A stretch of 64,000 nucleotides of DNA from Candidatus Kouleothrix ribensis (GTDB lineage: Bacteria > Chloroflexota > Chloroflexia > Chloroflexales > Roseiflexaceae), in the NCBI GenBank assembly GCA_016722075.1, contig JADKGW010000001.1:1922001-1986000 (forward strand), read 5' to 3'. Below the pieces are notes generated by a model, which worked only from the letters and a program-made list of their open reading frames with translations, did no database searches and was not told the DNA's origin. The position numbers and the translations under genes were made by a program. Each line of letters begins with the position of its first letter. Positions within the stretch are counted from its first letter, which is position 1. This document shows positions 44,574-53,985 of this stretch, piece after piece.

Positions 44574-47500
44574 TCAGATGGGGTGATCCGGTAAGGTGCC
44601 GAAGCCTAGCTCGCACGCCCGCAGTACTGCCAGCGCGCGGGTATGCACGTCGAGCTTGGCGTAGATGCGCTTGACATGCCAGCGCGCGGTGCCGATAGCA
44701 ATCTGCAGCCGGCGTGCGATCTCGGTATTCGAGCAACCATGTGCCAGCAGGCGCGCGATCTCGATCTCGCGGGCGGTGAACACCTCGGCACCGGCAGGTG
44801 TGGCCTCGGCACCAAGCGCGCGCAGCACGGCCTGAGCGTGGCTCAGACGCACACCGCCTACTATGGCCTGGCGTAGCAGCGCGGCCATGGGCGCGCCGTA
44901 GTCGGCAAATGTGCGGATCAGGCCTGCTGGCGCGGCCAGCTGCAGCGCCCGCTCGATCGCCGCCTGGGCCGCTGCGCGCTCGCCAAGCATGTGCGCGGCC
45001 AGCGCCTGCGCGGCCAGGATCGCCACCAGGTCGCCCTGGTGGCCTTGCGCTTCGGCGCGCGTGCAGGCCGGGCCAAGCAACACCAGCGCCCGCTCAGCGC
45101 CAGCTGGATCGCCCTGCCGCGCTGCCGCGAGCAGCGCATCGGCCAGGGCCAGCGCCGGTAGCGCGCCGGCTTCGCCCACTGCGGCGGCACTCAGCTCGGC
45201 CACACGTGCCCACTCAAGCGCCTCGGCGACGCAGCCGTGCGCGGCCAGAATGCGCGCGCGCCAGCCCGCGACATAGCCAAGCGCCGGGTGGGCCTGCCGC
45301 TGCGGCGCCAGCTGGGCAGCCTGCTCGCAGCAATCGAGCGCAGCAGCCAGATCGCCGCTTGCGCTATCGATGCGCGCCTGGAGCGCCTGGCCGGTATACC
45401 AGCTCAGGGTCTGCTCGGCACCGTCGAGCAGCGGCAGGGCCTCGGCCAGCAGCGCGCGCGCGGCCGCACGGTCGTCCCATTCGTACAGCAGCCCGGCCAG
45501 GCCAACCTGTAGCGGCGCGGCATGCACGCGGCCGGCCGGCCGGCTCAGGCGCACGATCGCCTGGCGATAGACGTGGGCCGCCTGGTGCAGCCGGCCCTGC
45601 CGCACATGCAGCCGGGCCAGGCCATCGGCCGCGCCGGCCTGGATGAGCACATGGCGGCTGGCCTGGCTCAGCGCGTTGGCCTCAGCCAGCGCGTGGCCGG
45701 CCGGCTCGAGCTCGCCGCCGGCCAGCTGCGCCAACCCCAGGTTGAGCGCAACCACACCACGCAAGATCAGGTTATTCGCCGGCAGCCGCGCCAGCGCCTG
45801 CTGCGCGAAGGCAATCGTGCCGGCGTGATCGCCCATGGCCCGCGCGACTGTCGCACGCACCGCTGCCACCTGCCCGAGCATCTGCCGATCGGCGCGCGGC
45901 CCGGCCAGCAGCGCCTCGACCTGGCGCAGCCATGGCTCGACCTCGCCCAGCCGGCGGGTCAGCGCCAGCATCCAGGCATACCACAGGCTCAGATCGGGAT
46001 CGGCGCGTAGCGTGGCCGGCGGCAGCGCCGCCAGCCAGCCCAGCAGGGTCTGCACCTCGCCGCGCGTAGTTAGGTACTCGGCCTGCGACACGATCATGCG
46101 CGCGGCGTGATCGACCGCACCGCCGGCCAGGGCATAGCCGATCGCCTCGGCCAGCAGGCCCTGCTGCTCGCACCAGGCGGCTGCGCGCTGCACGAGTGGC
46201 GCGGCTACGCTGGCGCTACGTGCCAGGCGGCTGCGCAGAAATTCGGCGAACAGGTGGTGGTAGCGATACCAACGCCGCTGCTGGTCGAGCGGCACCACAA
46301 ACAGATCGGCGCGCGCCAGCTCTTCGAGGATCACCGCGCCAGGCAGGCCGCCGGCCGGGCCGGCCTCGCCGTACAGCACTGCGTCGCACAGTGGGCCGCA
46401 CATGCGCCCAAGCGGGGCAGTGTAGAGCATGAACTGCTGCAGGTGCGGCGGCAGGCCGGCAAAGACCTCGTCGGCCAGGTAGTCCAGCAGATCGACGTGA
46501 TCGGGGCCGGCCGGCACGTGGCCGGTAGCGCCCGCCGCACGCCACGATAGGGCGGCCAGCTGCACCCCCACGATCCAGCCTTCGGTCGAGCGTGCCAGGG
46601 CCGCAACACTGGCAGCGGCCGGCTGCAGGTGCATCACATCGGTCAGAAATTGGCCGATCTCAGCCGGCGTAAAGCTCAGGTCGGCGGCGCGCAGCACCAG
46701 CAGCTGGCCGGCCGCGTGTAGCCGGGCCAGCGGCAGCGGCGGGGCCGTGCGCGCGGCCAGCACGAGCTGCAAATTGGGCGGCGCATGCGCCAGCAGCCAG
46801 GCCAGGCCCGCGTGGATCGCCGGCTGGTCGATCAGGTGGTAGTCGTCGAGCATCAGCATCAGGCCGGGCGCAGGCGCAGCGGCCAGCTGATTCAGTAGCG
46901 TCGTCAGCAGCAGCCTGATTGCCGGCGGCTCGGGCGCGGCGAGCAAGGCCAGCGCGGCAGCAGCAACGCCTGGCCGCAGCTGATCGAGCGCCAGCAGCAG
47001 GTAGCGCCAGAAACGCGTGGCGTCGTTATCGCCGGCATCCAGCGCAACCCACGCGACCGCCGGCGCACTGCGGCGGGCGCTCAGCGCGCCGGCCCAATCG
47101 ACCAGCAGGCTGGTTTTGCCATAACCAGCCGGCGCCACCAGCACGATCAGCCGCGCGTGTTGGCCGGCGTCGAGCCGATCGAGTAGGCGCGGGCGCGCCA
47201 GCAGCCGTGGGCGCAGCGCCGGCAGGGTCAGCTTGCTTGCTAGCAGGTCGGGGGCACGATCGGGGCGCGGCCGGTTGGCGCGGGCCGGCGCGTCTAATGC
47301 ACGTGCGCCCGCGTTCAACCGCTCGAGTGAGAGATCGCCCGCGCGGCCCAGGTAGGCCTTGCGCAGCACGCCGCCGCGCTTGGCGTAGGCATACCAGTAC
47401 CAGCGACCGCGCCGCAGCTCGCGTCGCGCGGTAAACCCGGCGCCGGCAACATAGAAGCGCGTGTTCGCCGGGTCGGCCAGCCAATCAAACCAGGCCGGGC

Positions 47501-47612
47501 TGCCGACTGCGATCTGGTGCAGCGCGCTGCCCGTGCCGAGGTGCAACAGGCCATGCTCGCAGCACGGCGTGGCACGATTAGACATATGCCGGCGTGGCAT
47601 GGGTGCCCCCAT
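44574..47612 (-). CDS. MalT-like LuxR-family ATP-dependent regulator
   Basis: A 1012-aa LAL-type regulator: a short N-terminal Trp/Tyr-rich module (about 30-105; SPAWFDWLAD, GRWYWYAYAKRGG, RKAYLGR), a STAND NTPase with Walker A APAGYGKTSLL and LMLMLDDYHLID, TPR-like repeats (about 480-900) and a C-terminal LuxR HTH (FTAREIEIARLLAHGCSNTEIARRL). I chose ATG 47612, just after the promoter at 47635-47663; ATGs at 47600 and 47585 are also possible and none has a clear ribosome site. The inducer is unknown; the downstream lipoproteins are plausible targets. Confidence 0.85.
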   Translation of the reverse strand: MGAPMPRRHMSNRATPCCEHGLLHLGTGSALHQIAVGSPAWFDWLADPANTRFYVAGAGFTARRELRRGRWYWYAYAKRGGVLRKAYLGRAGDLSLERLNAGARALDAPARANRPRPDRAPDLLASKLTLPALRPRLLARPRLLDRLDAGQHARLIVLVAPAGYGKTSLLVDWAGALSARRSAPAVAWVALDAGDNDATRFWRYLLLALDQLRPGVAAAALALLAAPEPPAIRLLLTTLLNQLAAAPAPGLMLMLDDYHLIDQPAIHAGLAWLLAHAPPNLQLVLAARTAPPLPLARLHAAGQLLVLRAADLSFTPAEIGQFLTDVMHLQPAAASVAALARSTEGWIVGVQLAALSWRAAGATGHVPAGPDHVDLLDYLADEVFAGLPPHLQQFMLYTAPLGRMCGPLCDAVLYGEAGPAGGLPGAVILEELARADLFVVPLDQQRRWYRYHHLFAEFLRSRLARSASVAAPLVQRAAAWCEQQGLLAEAIGYALAGGAVDHAARMIVSQAEYLTTRGEVQTLLGWLAALPPATLRADPDLSLWYAWMLALTRRLGEVEPWLRQVEALLAGPRADRQMLGQVAAVRATVARAMGDHAGTIAFAQQALARLPANNLILRGVVALNLGLAQLAGGELEPAGHALAEANALSQASRHVLIQAGAADGLARLHVRQGRLHQAAHVYRQAIVRLSRPAGRVHAAPLQVGLAGLLYEWDDRAAARALLAEALPLLDGAEQTLSWYTGQALQARIDSASGDLAAALDCCEQAAQLAPQRQAHPALGYVAGWRARILAAHGCVAEALEWARVAELSAAAVGEAGALPALALADALLAAARQGDPAGAERALVLLGPACTRAEAQGHQGDLVAILAAQALAAHMLGERAAAQAAIERALQLAAPAGLIRTFADYGAPMAALLRQAIVGGVRLSHAQAVLRALGAEATPAGAEVFTAREIEIARLLAHGCSNTEIARRLQIAIGTARWHVKRIYAKLDVHTRALAVLRACELGFGTLPDHPI

Positions 47613-47620
47613 AGCGAGAA

Positions 47621-47663
47621 AGTTACCCAACACGAGTATAGCGCGCTGGGTAACTGATTGCAA
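47621..47663 (-). promoter_or_regulatory. Promoter and palindromic operator of the LuxR-type gene
   Basis: On the minus strand, TTGCAA (47663-47658), a 17-bp spacer and TATACT (47640-47635). The -10 lies inside the palindrome AGTTACCCA (47621-47629) / TGGGTAACT (47647-47655), 9-bp arms with a 17-bp centre. Start of transcription would be near 47628, giving a leader of about 16 nt. Confidence 0.65.
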
Positions 47664-47862
47664 CCTGAGGTTGTGCGGAGTGCACCCGGCCAACCGGTTC
47701 GCAGGTTCGCAGGCTCGCAGGTTCGCAGGTTCGCAACCCGAGGCACCCGGCCAACCGGTTCGCAGGTTAGAAGGTTAGAAGGTTTGCAGGTTAGAAGGTT
47801 TGCAGGTTCGCGGCCCAAGGCAACCTGCAACCCGGTCAACCTGCAACCTGCCAACTGTCCCC
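47661..47862. repeat. Repeat cluster of GCAGGTT/AACCTGC words
   Basis: The 318-bp gap between the LuxR-type gene and ppk2 is mostly repeats. A 26-bp direct repeat (from GCACCCGGCC to GCAGGTT) starts at 47682 and 47743. Octamers CGCAGGTT, AGAAGGTT and TGCAGGTT follow, and CAACCTG words in the opposite sense occur at 47821-47852. The arms could fold into long hairpins. Confidence 0.75.
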
Positions 47863-47885
47863 CGAGGCACCCGGCAAGTAGAACA

Positions 47886-47894
47886 TGCTATAAT
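47886..47894 (+). promoter_or_regulatory. Extended -10 promoter of ppk2
   Basis: TGC followed by consensus TATAAT (47889-47894); no -35 match is visible, as expected for an extended -10. It is 36 bp before the ppk2 ATG. Confidence 0.6.
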
Positions 47895-47930
47895 GGCCGC
47901 ATTCGCCAGCCCAGCAGCAGAGAGATCGTT

Positions 47931-49532
47931 ATGCTCGACCAGATTGATCTCAATCGCACGATCGACAAGCAAACCTACAAGCAGCGGCTTGAGCAGGTCC
48001 AGGCGCGTATGTACGACCTACAGGATCAGCTGTTCGAGGCGCGCCGCCCGGCGATCATCGTGTTCGAGGGCTGGGCCGGCACGTCAAAGGTCGATACGAT
48101 CAGCCTGCTGACCCGCCGGCTCGACCCGCGTGGCCTGCGCGTACACCCGATCACCCCGCCGCGCACCTACGAGACGATGTACCCCTGGCTGTATCGCTTC
48201 TGGCTCAAAGCGCCTAGCTACGGGCAGCTGGCGATCTTTGATCGCTCGTGGTATCGCGAGGTTATTGCCGAGCGCATGGCCGAGAAGAACCCGACCGCCG
48301 AGTGGCGCAGCCACTGCGAGGATGTGGTGTCGTTCGAGCGGCAGCTGGCCGACGACGGCGCGATCATCCTCAAGTTCTGGCTGCACATCGCGAAGAAAGA
48401 GCAGAGCCAGCGCTTCCGCAAGCTCGCAGCCGACCCGCTGACCGCCTGGCAGGTGACTGACGAAGACCGCCGCCAGAACAAGCACTATGAGCAGATGTAC
48501 GCCGCCGTTGAGGATCTGCTCTCGCGCACCGACACGCCCTATGCGCCCTGGCTGATCGTGCCGGCCACCGATCGGCGCTTTGCGCGCATCGCCGTGTTCG
48601 AGGCGATCTCGGCCGCGCTCACAGCCCAGCTCGGCCCACTCGCGGCCCCGCCCGCCAGTGGCAGCGCCGCCACGTTCGACGGTGGCGCTGCGGCGGTTGG
48701 TGGCAGCCTGGCACCGGCACAGCCGGCCGCAACGCCGCGCGCAGCGGCTCAGGGCAATGGCCGGGCCAGCCCGCCGTTGCAGCACGACGCGATCCAGCTG
48801 GCGGCGCCCGGCATCCTCAGCCGCGCCGACCTATCGCAGAAGATCGAGCCGAAGAGCTACGAGCGCGAGCTGGCCGAGCTACAGGCCAAGCTGCACCTGC
48901 TCGGGTTCCAGGTATACCTGCAGAAACGGCCGGTGATCCTGGTATTCGAAGGCTGGGATGCGGCCGGCAAAGGCGGCGCGATCAAGCGAATCACCGAGCA
49001 GCTCGACCCCCGCGGCTACATCGTCCACGCCATCGCCGCGCCGGCCGGCGACGACAAAGCCCACCACTACCTCTACCGCTTCTGGCGCCGCCTGCCGCCG
49101 CAGGGCAACATCGGCATCTTCGACCGCTCGTGGTACGGCCGGGTGCTGGTCGAGCGGATCGAGGGCTTTGCGCGGCCCGAGGAGTGGCAGCGCGCCTATG
49201 CCGAGATCAACGAATTCGAGCGCCAGCTGGTCGAGTTCGGCACGATCGTCGGCAAGTTCTGGATGCATATTAGCCCGGAAGAGCAGCTGCGCCGCTTCGA
49301 GGAGCGCCAGAATGTACGCTACAAAGCCTGGAAGCTCACCGACGAAGACTGGCGCAACCGCGACAAGTGGCCACAGTACGAGCAAGCCGCCGACGAGATG
49401 CTGCTGCGCACATCAACGCCGGCCGCACCCTGGACGCTGGTCGAGTCGGAGGATAAGCGCTTCGCGCGGGTGAAGGTGCTGCGCACCGTGGTGCGGCGGC
49501 TCGAGGAAGAGCTGGGGCGAGTCACATTGTAA
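47931..49532 (+). CDS. ppk2: Tandem-domain polyphosphate kinase 2
   Basis: A 533-aa protein of two PPK2 domains, the layout of polyphosphate:AMP phosphotransferases (class II). Domain 2 has intact GWDAAGKGG (342-350 region), the FDRSWYGRVLVER lid and KAWKLTDEDWRNR. Domain 1 has the degenerate loop GWAGTSKVD (47-55), though FDRSWYREV remains. A linker rich in Ala, Pro and Gly (about 240-285) joins them. It probably makes ADP (and onward ATP) from AMP with polyphosphate. ATG 47931 follows AGAGAG. Confidence 0.88.
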   Translation: MLDQIDLNRTIDKQTYKQRLEQVQARMYDLQDQLFEARRPAIIVFEGWAGTSKVDTISLLTRRLDPRGLRVHPITPPRTYETMYPWLYRFWLKAPSYGQLAIFDRSWYREVIAERMAEKNPTAEWRSHCEDVVSFERQLADDGAIILKFWLHIAKKEQSQRFRKLAADPLTAWQVTDEDRRQNKHYEQMYAAVEDLLSRTDTPYAPWLIVPATDRRFARIAVFEAISAALTAQLGPLAAPPASGSAATFDGGAAAVGGSLAPAQPAATPRAAAQGNGRASPPLQHDAIQLAAPGILSRADLSQKIEPKSYERELAELQAKLHLLGFQVYLQKRPVILVFEGWDAAGKGGAIKRITEQLDPRGYIVHAIAAPAGDDKAHHYLYRFWRRLPPQGNIGIFDRSWYGRVLVERIEGFARPEEWQRAYAEINEFERQLVEFGTIVGKFWMHISPEEQLRRFEERQNVRYKAWKLTDEDWRNRDKWPQYEQAADEMLLRTSTPAAPWTLVESEDKRFARVKVLRTVVRRLEEELGRVTL

Positions 49533-49673
49533 GCGGCTGCCGATCGTGTACCCATAGGCGCACTGCCAGGCGTGGTGCTACCCCCCACCGCCCGGCCCGA
49601 TCGCGCGATCTGCTGATACCCCGATTGGGATGCTGGGGGCTTTCTGAGTCACTACGATACGTTGGGAGGGATC

Positions 49674-49973
49674 ATGCGTCTTTCGGAAGATAAAGTTCGC
49701 CGAATCGCCGAGCGCCTGCACGACGAACTCGATCAGCGTGGGCTGCTGGCGTACAAAGAGGCGCCTGGCAACAAGGCCGGCGCCGGGCGCGCGGGGCGCG
49801 TCAAAGAGATCTACGACTTCATTGTGGCCGACTTGCGCAAGGAAGAGGAGATCGACGCCGAGGTCGAGCGCATCCTCAGCACCTACTCGCGCGAGCTGCG
49901 TGGCACCGAGCGCGATGTGCTGTTCCGCAAGCACAAAGAGGAAGTTGCACGCAAAAAGGGCTATACGCTGTAG
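49674..49973 (+). CDS. DUF507 family protein
   Basis: A 99-aa, mostly helical charged protein with the DUF507 pattern: MRLSEDKVRRIAERLHDEL, a middle KEIYDFIVADLRKEEEID and a C-terminal DVLFRKHKEEVARKKGY. Function unknown. ATG 49674 has GGGAGGG upstream. It appears monocistronic and is followed by a large hairpin. Confidence 0.82.
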   Translation: MRLSEDKVRRIAERLHDELDQRGLLAYKEAPGNKAGAGRAGRVKEIYDFIVADLRKEEEIDAEVERILSTYSRELRGTERDVLFRKHKEEVARKKGYTL

Positions 49974-49999
49974 TATGCCGGCAGGCCGGTTTCGATCAG

Positions 50000-50058
50000 G
50001 AGGTTTGGTGTGGCAGAGCCATACCAAGCCTCTTCGATCACTTAGACCGGTTTTTTTT
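50000..50058 (+). terminator. Long hairpin with T8 tract after the DUF507 gene
   Basis: A 15-bp stem (50000-50014 with 50018-50032, two G-U pairs, AGA loop) is followed 18 nt later by eight T residues (50051-50058). An outer CCGGT/ACCGG pair (49986/50046) may bring the stem next to the T-tract. Confidence 0.6.
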
Positions 50059-50174
50059 GCGGCGCCGGCGATCTGTCACACTGGGCGGGCCGACGGTGTT
50101 AGATCTATGCAACCTGCACGCGTGCCGGCGATAGCCGCAAGGGTACCCTGACCAATGCGTATGACACGACTACA

Positions 50175-50777
50175 ATGTCCAGCCAGATAGCAAGCGTGAG
50201 CTATGGCGTGAGCGAATCGGAAGAAGCGCTACTCGAGCGGCTGCGTCACGGCGACGCTGCAGCATTCGAGCCGCTGTTTCTCGAGCACTACGGCCGGGTC
50301 TATCGGGTTGCCTACAGCCTGATGGGCAACCGCGAAGAGGCCGAGGATCTGGCGCAAGAGACGTTTCTTGCGCTGTACGATCGGCCGCCGGCCGGCGGGC
50401 ACGCGCCGCTGGTAGCCTGGCTGTGCCGGGTGGCGCTCAACCGCGGCTATAATGCACTGCGCGGCCAGCGGCGCGCTCAGAATCGCATCGAGCGCCTGGC
50501 CGAGCCGCCGGTGCAGATCGACCCGCACAGCGAGCTGGTACGGGCCGAGGAGCGCGCGCTCGTGCGTGCGGCGCTGGCCGAGCTACCCGAGCGCCAGGGC
50601 AAGCTGCTGCTGCTACGCTACGCCGGGCTATCGTACGCCGAGATCGCAGCGGCGCTCGGGGTGGCGGCCAGCTCGATCGGGACACTACTGGCCCGCGCCG
50701 AGCGCGCGTTCGTAGAGCGCTACGAGCTGCTGCAGGGGCCGGCGCACCCACATCTGCACGATACGAGGACACTATGA
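50175..50777 (+). CDS. ECF-type RNA polymerase sigma factor
   Basis: A 200-aa sigma factor with region 2 (FLEHYGRVYRVAYSLMGNREEAEDLAQETFLALY) and region 4 (LPERQGKLLLLRYAGLSYAEIAAALGV) and no region 3. The ATG at 50175 has no ribosome site and overlaps TACAAT, itself 17 bp after CTGACC, so the true start may be a GTG a few codons in. The anti-sigma gene overlaps by 4 nt. Confidence 0.88.
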   Translation: MSSQIASVSYGVSESEEALLERLRHGDAAAFEPLFLEHYGRVYRVAYSLMGNREEAEDLAQETFLALYDRPPAGGHAPLVAWLCRVALNRGYNALRGQRRAQNRIERLAEPPVQIDPHSELVRAEERALVRAALAELPERQGKLLLLRYAGLSYAEIAAALGVAASSIGTLLARAERAFVERYELLQGPAHPHLHDTRTL

Positions 50778-51940
50778 CCAACTGCGACGACGATGGCCGG
50801 CTGCGCGCATACCTCGACGGCGAACTGCCGGCGATCGAGTACACGAGGGTAGCCGCGCATATTGCCGGCTGCGCGCACTGCCACGGCCGGCTGGCGGCGT
50901 TGCGCACTACGGCGGCGCGCACGCGCGCGCTGCTCCCACCAGCGGCAGTGCCGCCCGAACCACGCGCAGCCCTACAGGCGGCGCTGGCCCGGCTGCCTGC
51001 CCGCGATCCCGGCGCCAGATCGGCGCCCCCACTACCAAGGAGTGATCACATGCCTGTACCTCATACTGTTTGGCAGAGCCGGCGCGCAATCTTCGCCGGG
51101 CTGGCCACCGTGCTCGCGCTGGCAAGCCTGCTGGTGCTGCCGCCGGTGCGCGCCGCAGCCGACGCGCTGCTGAGTGTGTTCCGCGTGCAGCGGATCGTGT
51201 TCGTGCCGGTCGACCCGGCGCGGATCGCCCAGCTCCAGGAGCTTCAATTCAATCCGGGCACGCTGTTCGTCGGCAAGCCCAGTAGCACCGGCGACATATC
51301 GCGCACGGTCGCCTCGGCCGCCGAAGCTGCCGCCGCAACCGGCCGGGCGGTCGGCCAGCCAGCCAGCCTGCCCGCCGCGCCGCAGCTCAGCGAGTTTCGG
51401 CTGGATGGCGGCGGCCAGGTGCAGTTCCAGATCAACACTGCCGGCGCGCGCCAGCTGCTCGATGCGCTCGACATCCGCGATATCAGCATCCCCGACACCC
51501 TTGGCGCGGCGCCGGTGATGATCGATATGCCGGTGTATGTGAGCGCGCACTACCGCGGCGCGGGCTACGATCTGACGCTGCACCAAGGCCCCAGCCCGAA
51601 TGTGACCCTGCCCGACGGCGTCGAGCTGGCCCAGCTGGGCAAGGCCGCACTGCGCGTGCTGGGCATGACGCCCGAGCAGGCCGAGCTGGCCAGCCGCCAG
51701 ATCAACTGGAACACGACGCTGCTGTTCCCCTTCCCGGCCGACACGACCAGCGTGCGCCAGGTGACCGTCGGTGGCGAGCAGGCACTGCTGGTGAGCGGGG
51801 GGGCGCGCCGCAGCCTGCACGGCCAGCTCTACTGGCAGCACGGCGACCAGCTGTACATGCTCCAGGCCAGCGGCACCGGCATCACCGCCGAGGCCGACCT
51901 GGTTAACATGCTGCTGAGCACCGCCGAGTCGGTGCGCTAG
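50774..51940 (+). CDS. Anti-sigma factor with zinc-finger and one membrane segment
   Basis: A 388-aa protein: an N-terminal zf-HC2 domain with HIAGCAHC (His/Cys/Cys zinc motif, about 29-36) that should bind the sigma factor, a transmembrane helix (about 103-125) and a large external domain (about 130-388) of unknown fold. The ATG at 50774 sits in the sigma stop. The pair likely transmits an envelope signal; target genes are unknown. Confidence 0.85.
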   Translation: MTNCDDDGRLRAYLDGELPAIEYTRVAAHIAGCAHCHGRLAALRTTAARTRALLPPAAVPPEPRAALQAALARLPARDPGARSAPPLPRSDHMPVPHTVWQSRRAIFAGLATVLALASLLVLPPVRAAADALLSVFRVQRIVFVPVDPARIAQLQELQFNPGTLFVGKPSSTGDISRTVASAAEAAAATGRAVGQPASLPAAPQLSEFRLDGGGQVQFQINTAGARQLLDALDIRDISIPDTLGAAPVMIDMPVYVSAHYRGAGYDLTLHQGPSPNVTLPDGVELAQLGKAALRVLGMTPEQAELASRQINWNTTLLFPFPADTTSVRQVTVGGEQALLVSGGARRSLHGQLYWQHGDQLYMLQASGTGITAEADLVNMLLSTAESVR

Positions 51941-51960
51941 TACAGCGTTCCAGACGTTCG

Positions 51961-51993
51961 TTGCGAGTGTGCGTGCCGTGCGCACACTCGCAA
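51961..51993. terminator. Hairpin after the anti-sigma gene
   Basis: Perfect 13-bp stem TTGCGAGTGTGCG / CGCACACTCGCAA with a 7-nt loop, no T-tract, 20 bp after the stop. Confidence 0.5.
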
Positions 51994-52057
51994 AACGATC
52001 GAGTAGCGCTTTCTGCCCACATCCCGGCCGGTAGTAGCGCACAAACGCGGAGCAGTC

Positions 52058-53017
52058 ATGGCCAACCTTGTGATTGAAACCGCCGGCCTGCGCAAGATCT
52101 ATGGTGCGAAGGTTGCAGTGGCCGACCTCACCCTGGCAGTGCCGCCGGGTGAGGTATTTGGCTTTCTGGGGCCGAACGGCGCCGGCAAGAGCACATCGGT
52201 GAAGATGCTGCTTGGCCTGGTGGCGCCTAGTGGCGGCACGGCCCGGCTGCTCGGCGCCACACCAGGCGACCAGCAGGTCATGGCGCGGGTCGGGTTCCTG
52301 CCCGAGCACTTTCGCTTCCACGAGTGGCTGCAGGCCCGCGAGCTGCTCGATGTACACGCGCGGCTGTATCGCATCGACGCGGCCACACGCCGGCAGCGGA
52401 TCACCGCGCTGCTCGAGCAGGTTGGCCTGGCCGAGCATGCTGCCCGCCCGATCGCCGGCTTCTCGAAGGGCATGCTCCAGCGGATTGGCCTGGCCCAGGC
52501 GCTGCTGAACGAGCCTGAGCTGGTGTTTCTCGACGAACCCACCTCGGCGCTCGACCCGTTCGGGCGCATGCTGGTGCGCACAATCATTCGTGATCTGAAG
52601 GCGCGCGGCACGACGGTATTTCTCAACTCGCACCTGCTGAGCGAAGTCGAAGCCACCTGCGATCGCGTGTCGTTCATTCGGGCCGGGCGCGTGCTGCAAA
52701 CGCTCCGGCTGGCCGATACAGCTGCCGGCCGGCTGCAGGTCGAGCTGCGCGTCGATGTGGTCACACCCGAGCTGATCGCGGCGCTGCGCGGCCTAGCGCC
52801 CGATCTGCAGGTGCGCGACGCGGCGCCGGCCAGCGGCACACTGGCCGAGCAGCCTGGCACGCTGATCGACCTGAGCCTGCCCAACGACGACATGCTGCCA
52901 ACCGTGGCCGAGCGCACACTCGAGAGCGGCGCGCGGCTGTATGCGCTGACACCGCGACGCATGTCGCTCGAGCAGATCTTCCTTGAGGTGGTTGGCAGCC
53001 AGGATAGCGGCCAGTAG
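52058..53017 (+). CDS. ABC transporter ATP-binding protein
   Basis: A 319-aa subunit with Walker A GPNGAGKST, signature FSKGMLQR, Walker B LVFLDEPTSALDP and switch His in LNSHLL. The C-terminal 90 residues fit exporters of the ABC-2 group. The permease at 53158 follows after a heptamer repeat array, so they form one system. Substrate unknown. Confidence 0.9.
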   Translation: MANLVIETAGLRKIYGAKVAVADLTLAVPPGEVFGFLGPNGAGKSTSVKMLLGLVAPSGGTARLLGATPGDQQVMARVGFLPEHFRFHEWLQARELLDVHARLYRIDAATRRQRITALLEQVGLAEHAARPIAGFSKGMLQRIGLAQALLNEPELVFLDEPTSALDPFGRMLVRTIIRDLKARGTTVFLNSHLLSEVEATCDRVSFIRAGRVLQTLRLADTAAGRLQVELRVDVVTPELIAALRGLAPDLQVRDAAPASGTLAEQPGTLIDLSLPNDDMLPTVAERTLESGARLYALTPRRMSLEQIFLEVVGSQDSGQ

Positions 53018-53028
53018 CATGCGGGTTA

Positions 53029-53147
53029 CAGGTTGGCAACCTGCAACCTGCCAACCTGCAACCTGCAACCTGCAACCTGCAACCTGCCAACCTGCCAACC
53101 TGCAACCTGCAACCTGCCAACCTGCCAACCTGCAACCTGCCAACCTA
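53029..53147. repeat. CAACCTG heptamer array, 15 units
   Basis: From 53037 the word CAACCTG recurs about 15 times, spaced 7 or 8 bp (an extra C after some units). A palindrome CAGGTT-GGC-AACCTG (53029-53043) starts the array. It fills nearly the whole gap between the ATPase and its permease and ends 11 bp before the permease ATG, so it also replaces the normal ribosome-binding region. Confidence 0.9.
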
Positions 53148-53157
53148 ACGAGCACCT

Positions 53158-53985
53158 ATGCACACAATCCGCACGATCACATGGCTGACGTTTCGCGAGG
53201 CCTGGCGCCGGCGCATGGTTCAGGTCGCGCTGGTGCTGGGCAGCCTGTTTCTGCTGCTGTTCGGGGTCGGCTTCCGGCTGATCGACGGAAGCATGCGCAA
53301 CCAGGGCATCAGCGCGCTGCAGCTACGCTTCAGCTACAACCTGCTGCTGATAGCCGGTCTATATGTCGTCCATTTCCTCACGGTGATGCTGGCGATCTTC
53401 GCCTCGGTCGATACAATCGCCGGCGAGATCGCCAGCCACACCATCCAGGCGATCGTCACCAAGCCGGTGGCGCGCTGGCAGATCGTGCTGGGCAAATGGT
53501 GTGGCTATGCCGCTATGCTGCTGGTGTACCTGGCGCTGCTGGGCGGCGGCATTCTGGCGATTGTGTACGCGCTGGCGGGGTACCTGCCGCCCAACCCGGC
53601 CGCCGTGCTGCTGCTGGCGCTCGAGGCGCTGGTGCTGCTATCGCTCTCGCTGCTGGGCGGCACATTCGTGTCGACGCTCACCAACGGGGTGATGCTGTTC
53701 ATGCTGTATGGCGTGGCGTTTATTGGGGCGTGGGTCGAGCAGATCGGCGCACTGCTGCAATCGCACGCGGCCGTCAATGTTGGCATTGTCACCAGCCTGG
53801 TGATGCCGGTCGAGGCGCTATGGCGGCGCGCTGCCTTCCTGATGCAGCCGCAAGTAGCGAGCGCGCTGCCCTCGCCATTTGGCGGCACGTCGCCACCAAG
53901 CCCGGCCATGGTGATCTACGCGGGGGTGTATGCGCTGGTGGCGCTGGGGCTGGCGCTGGCCAACTTCCAGCGGCGCGACCTCTAG
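53158..53985 (+). CDS. ABC-2-type transporter permease
   Basis: A 275-aa membrane protein with six predicted helices and a cytoplasmic N-terminus (TIRTITWLTFREAWRRRM). The SHTIQAIVTKPVARWQIVLGKW loop is typical of ABC-2 permeases that follow a dedicated ATPase. Partner of the gene at 52058. Confidence 0.88.
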   Translation: MHTIRTITWLTFREAWRRRMVQVALVLGSLFLLLFGVGFRLIDGSMRNQGISALQLRFSYNLLLIAGLYVVHFLTVMLAIFASVDTIAGEIASHTIQAIVTKPVARWQIVLGKWCGYAAMLLVYLALLGGGILAIVYALAGYLPPNPAAVLLLALEALVLLSLSLLGGTFVSTLTNGVMLFMLYGVAFIGAWVEQIGALLQSHAAVNVGIVTSLVMPVEALWRRAAFLMQPQVASALPSPFGGTSPPSPAMVIYAGVYALVALGLALANFQRRDL

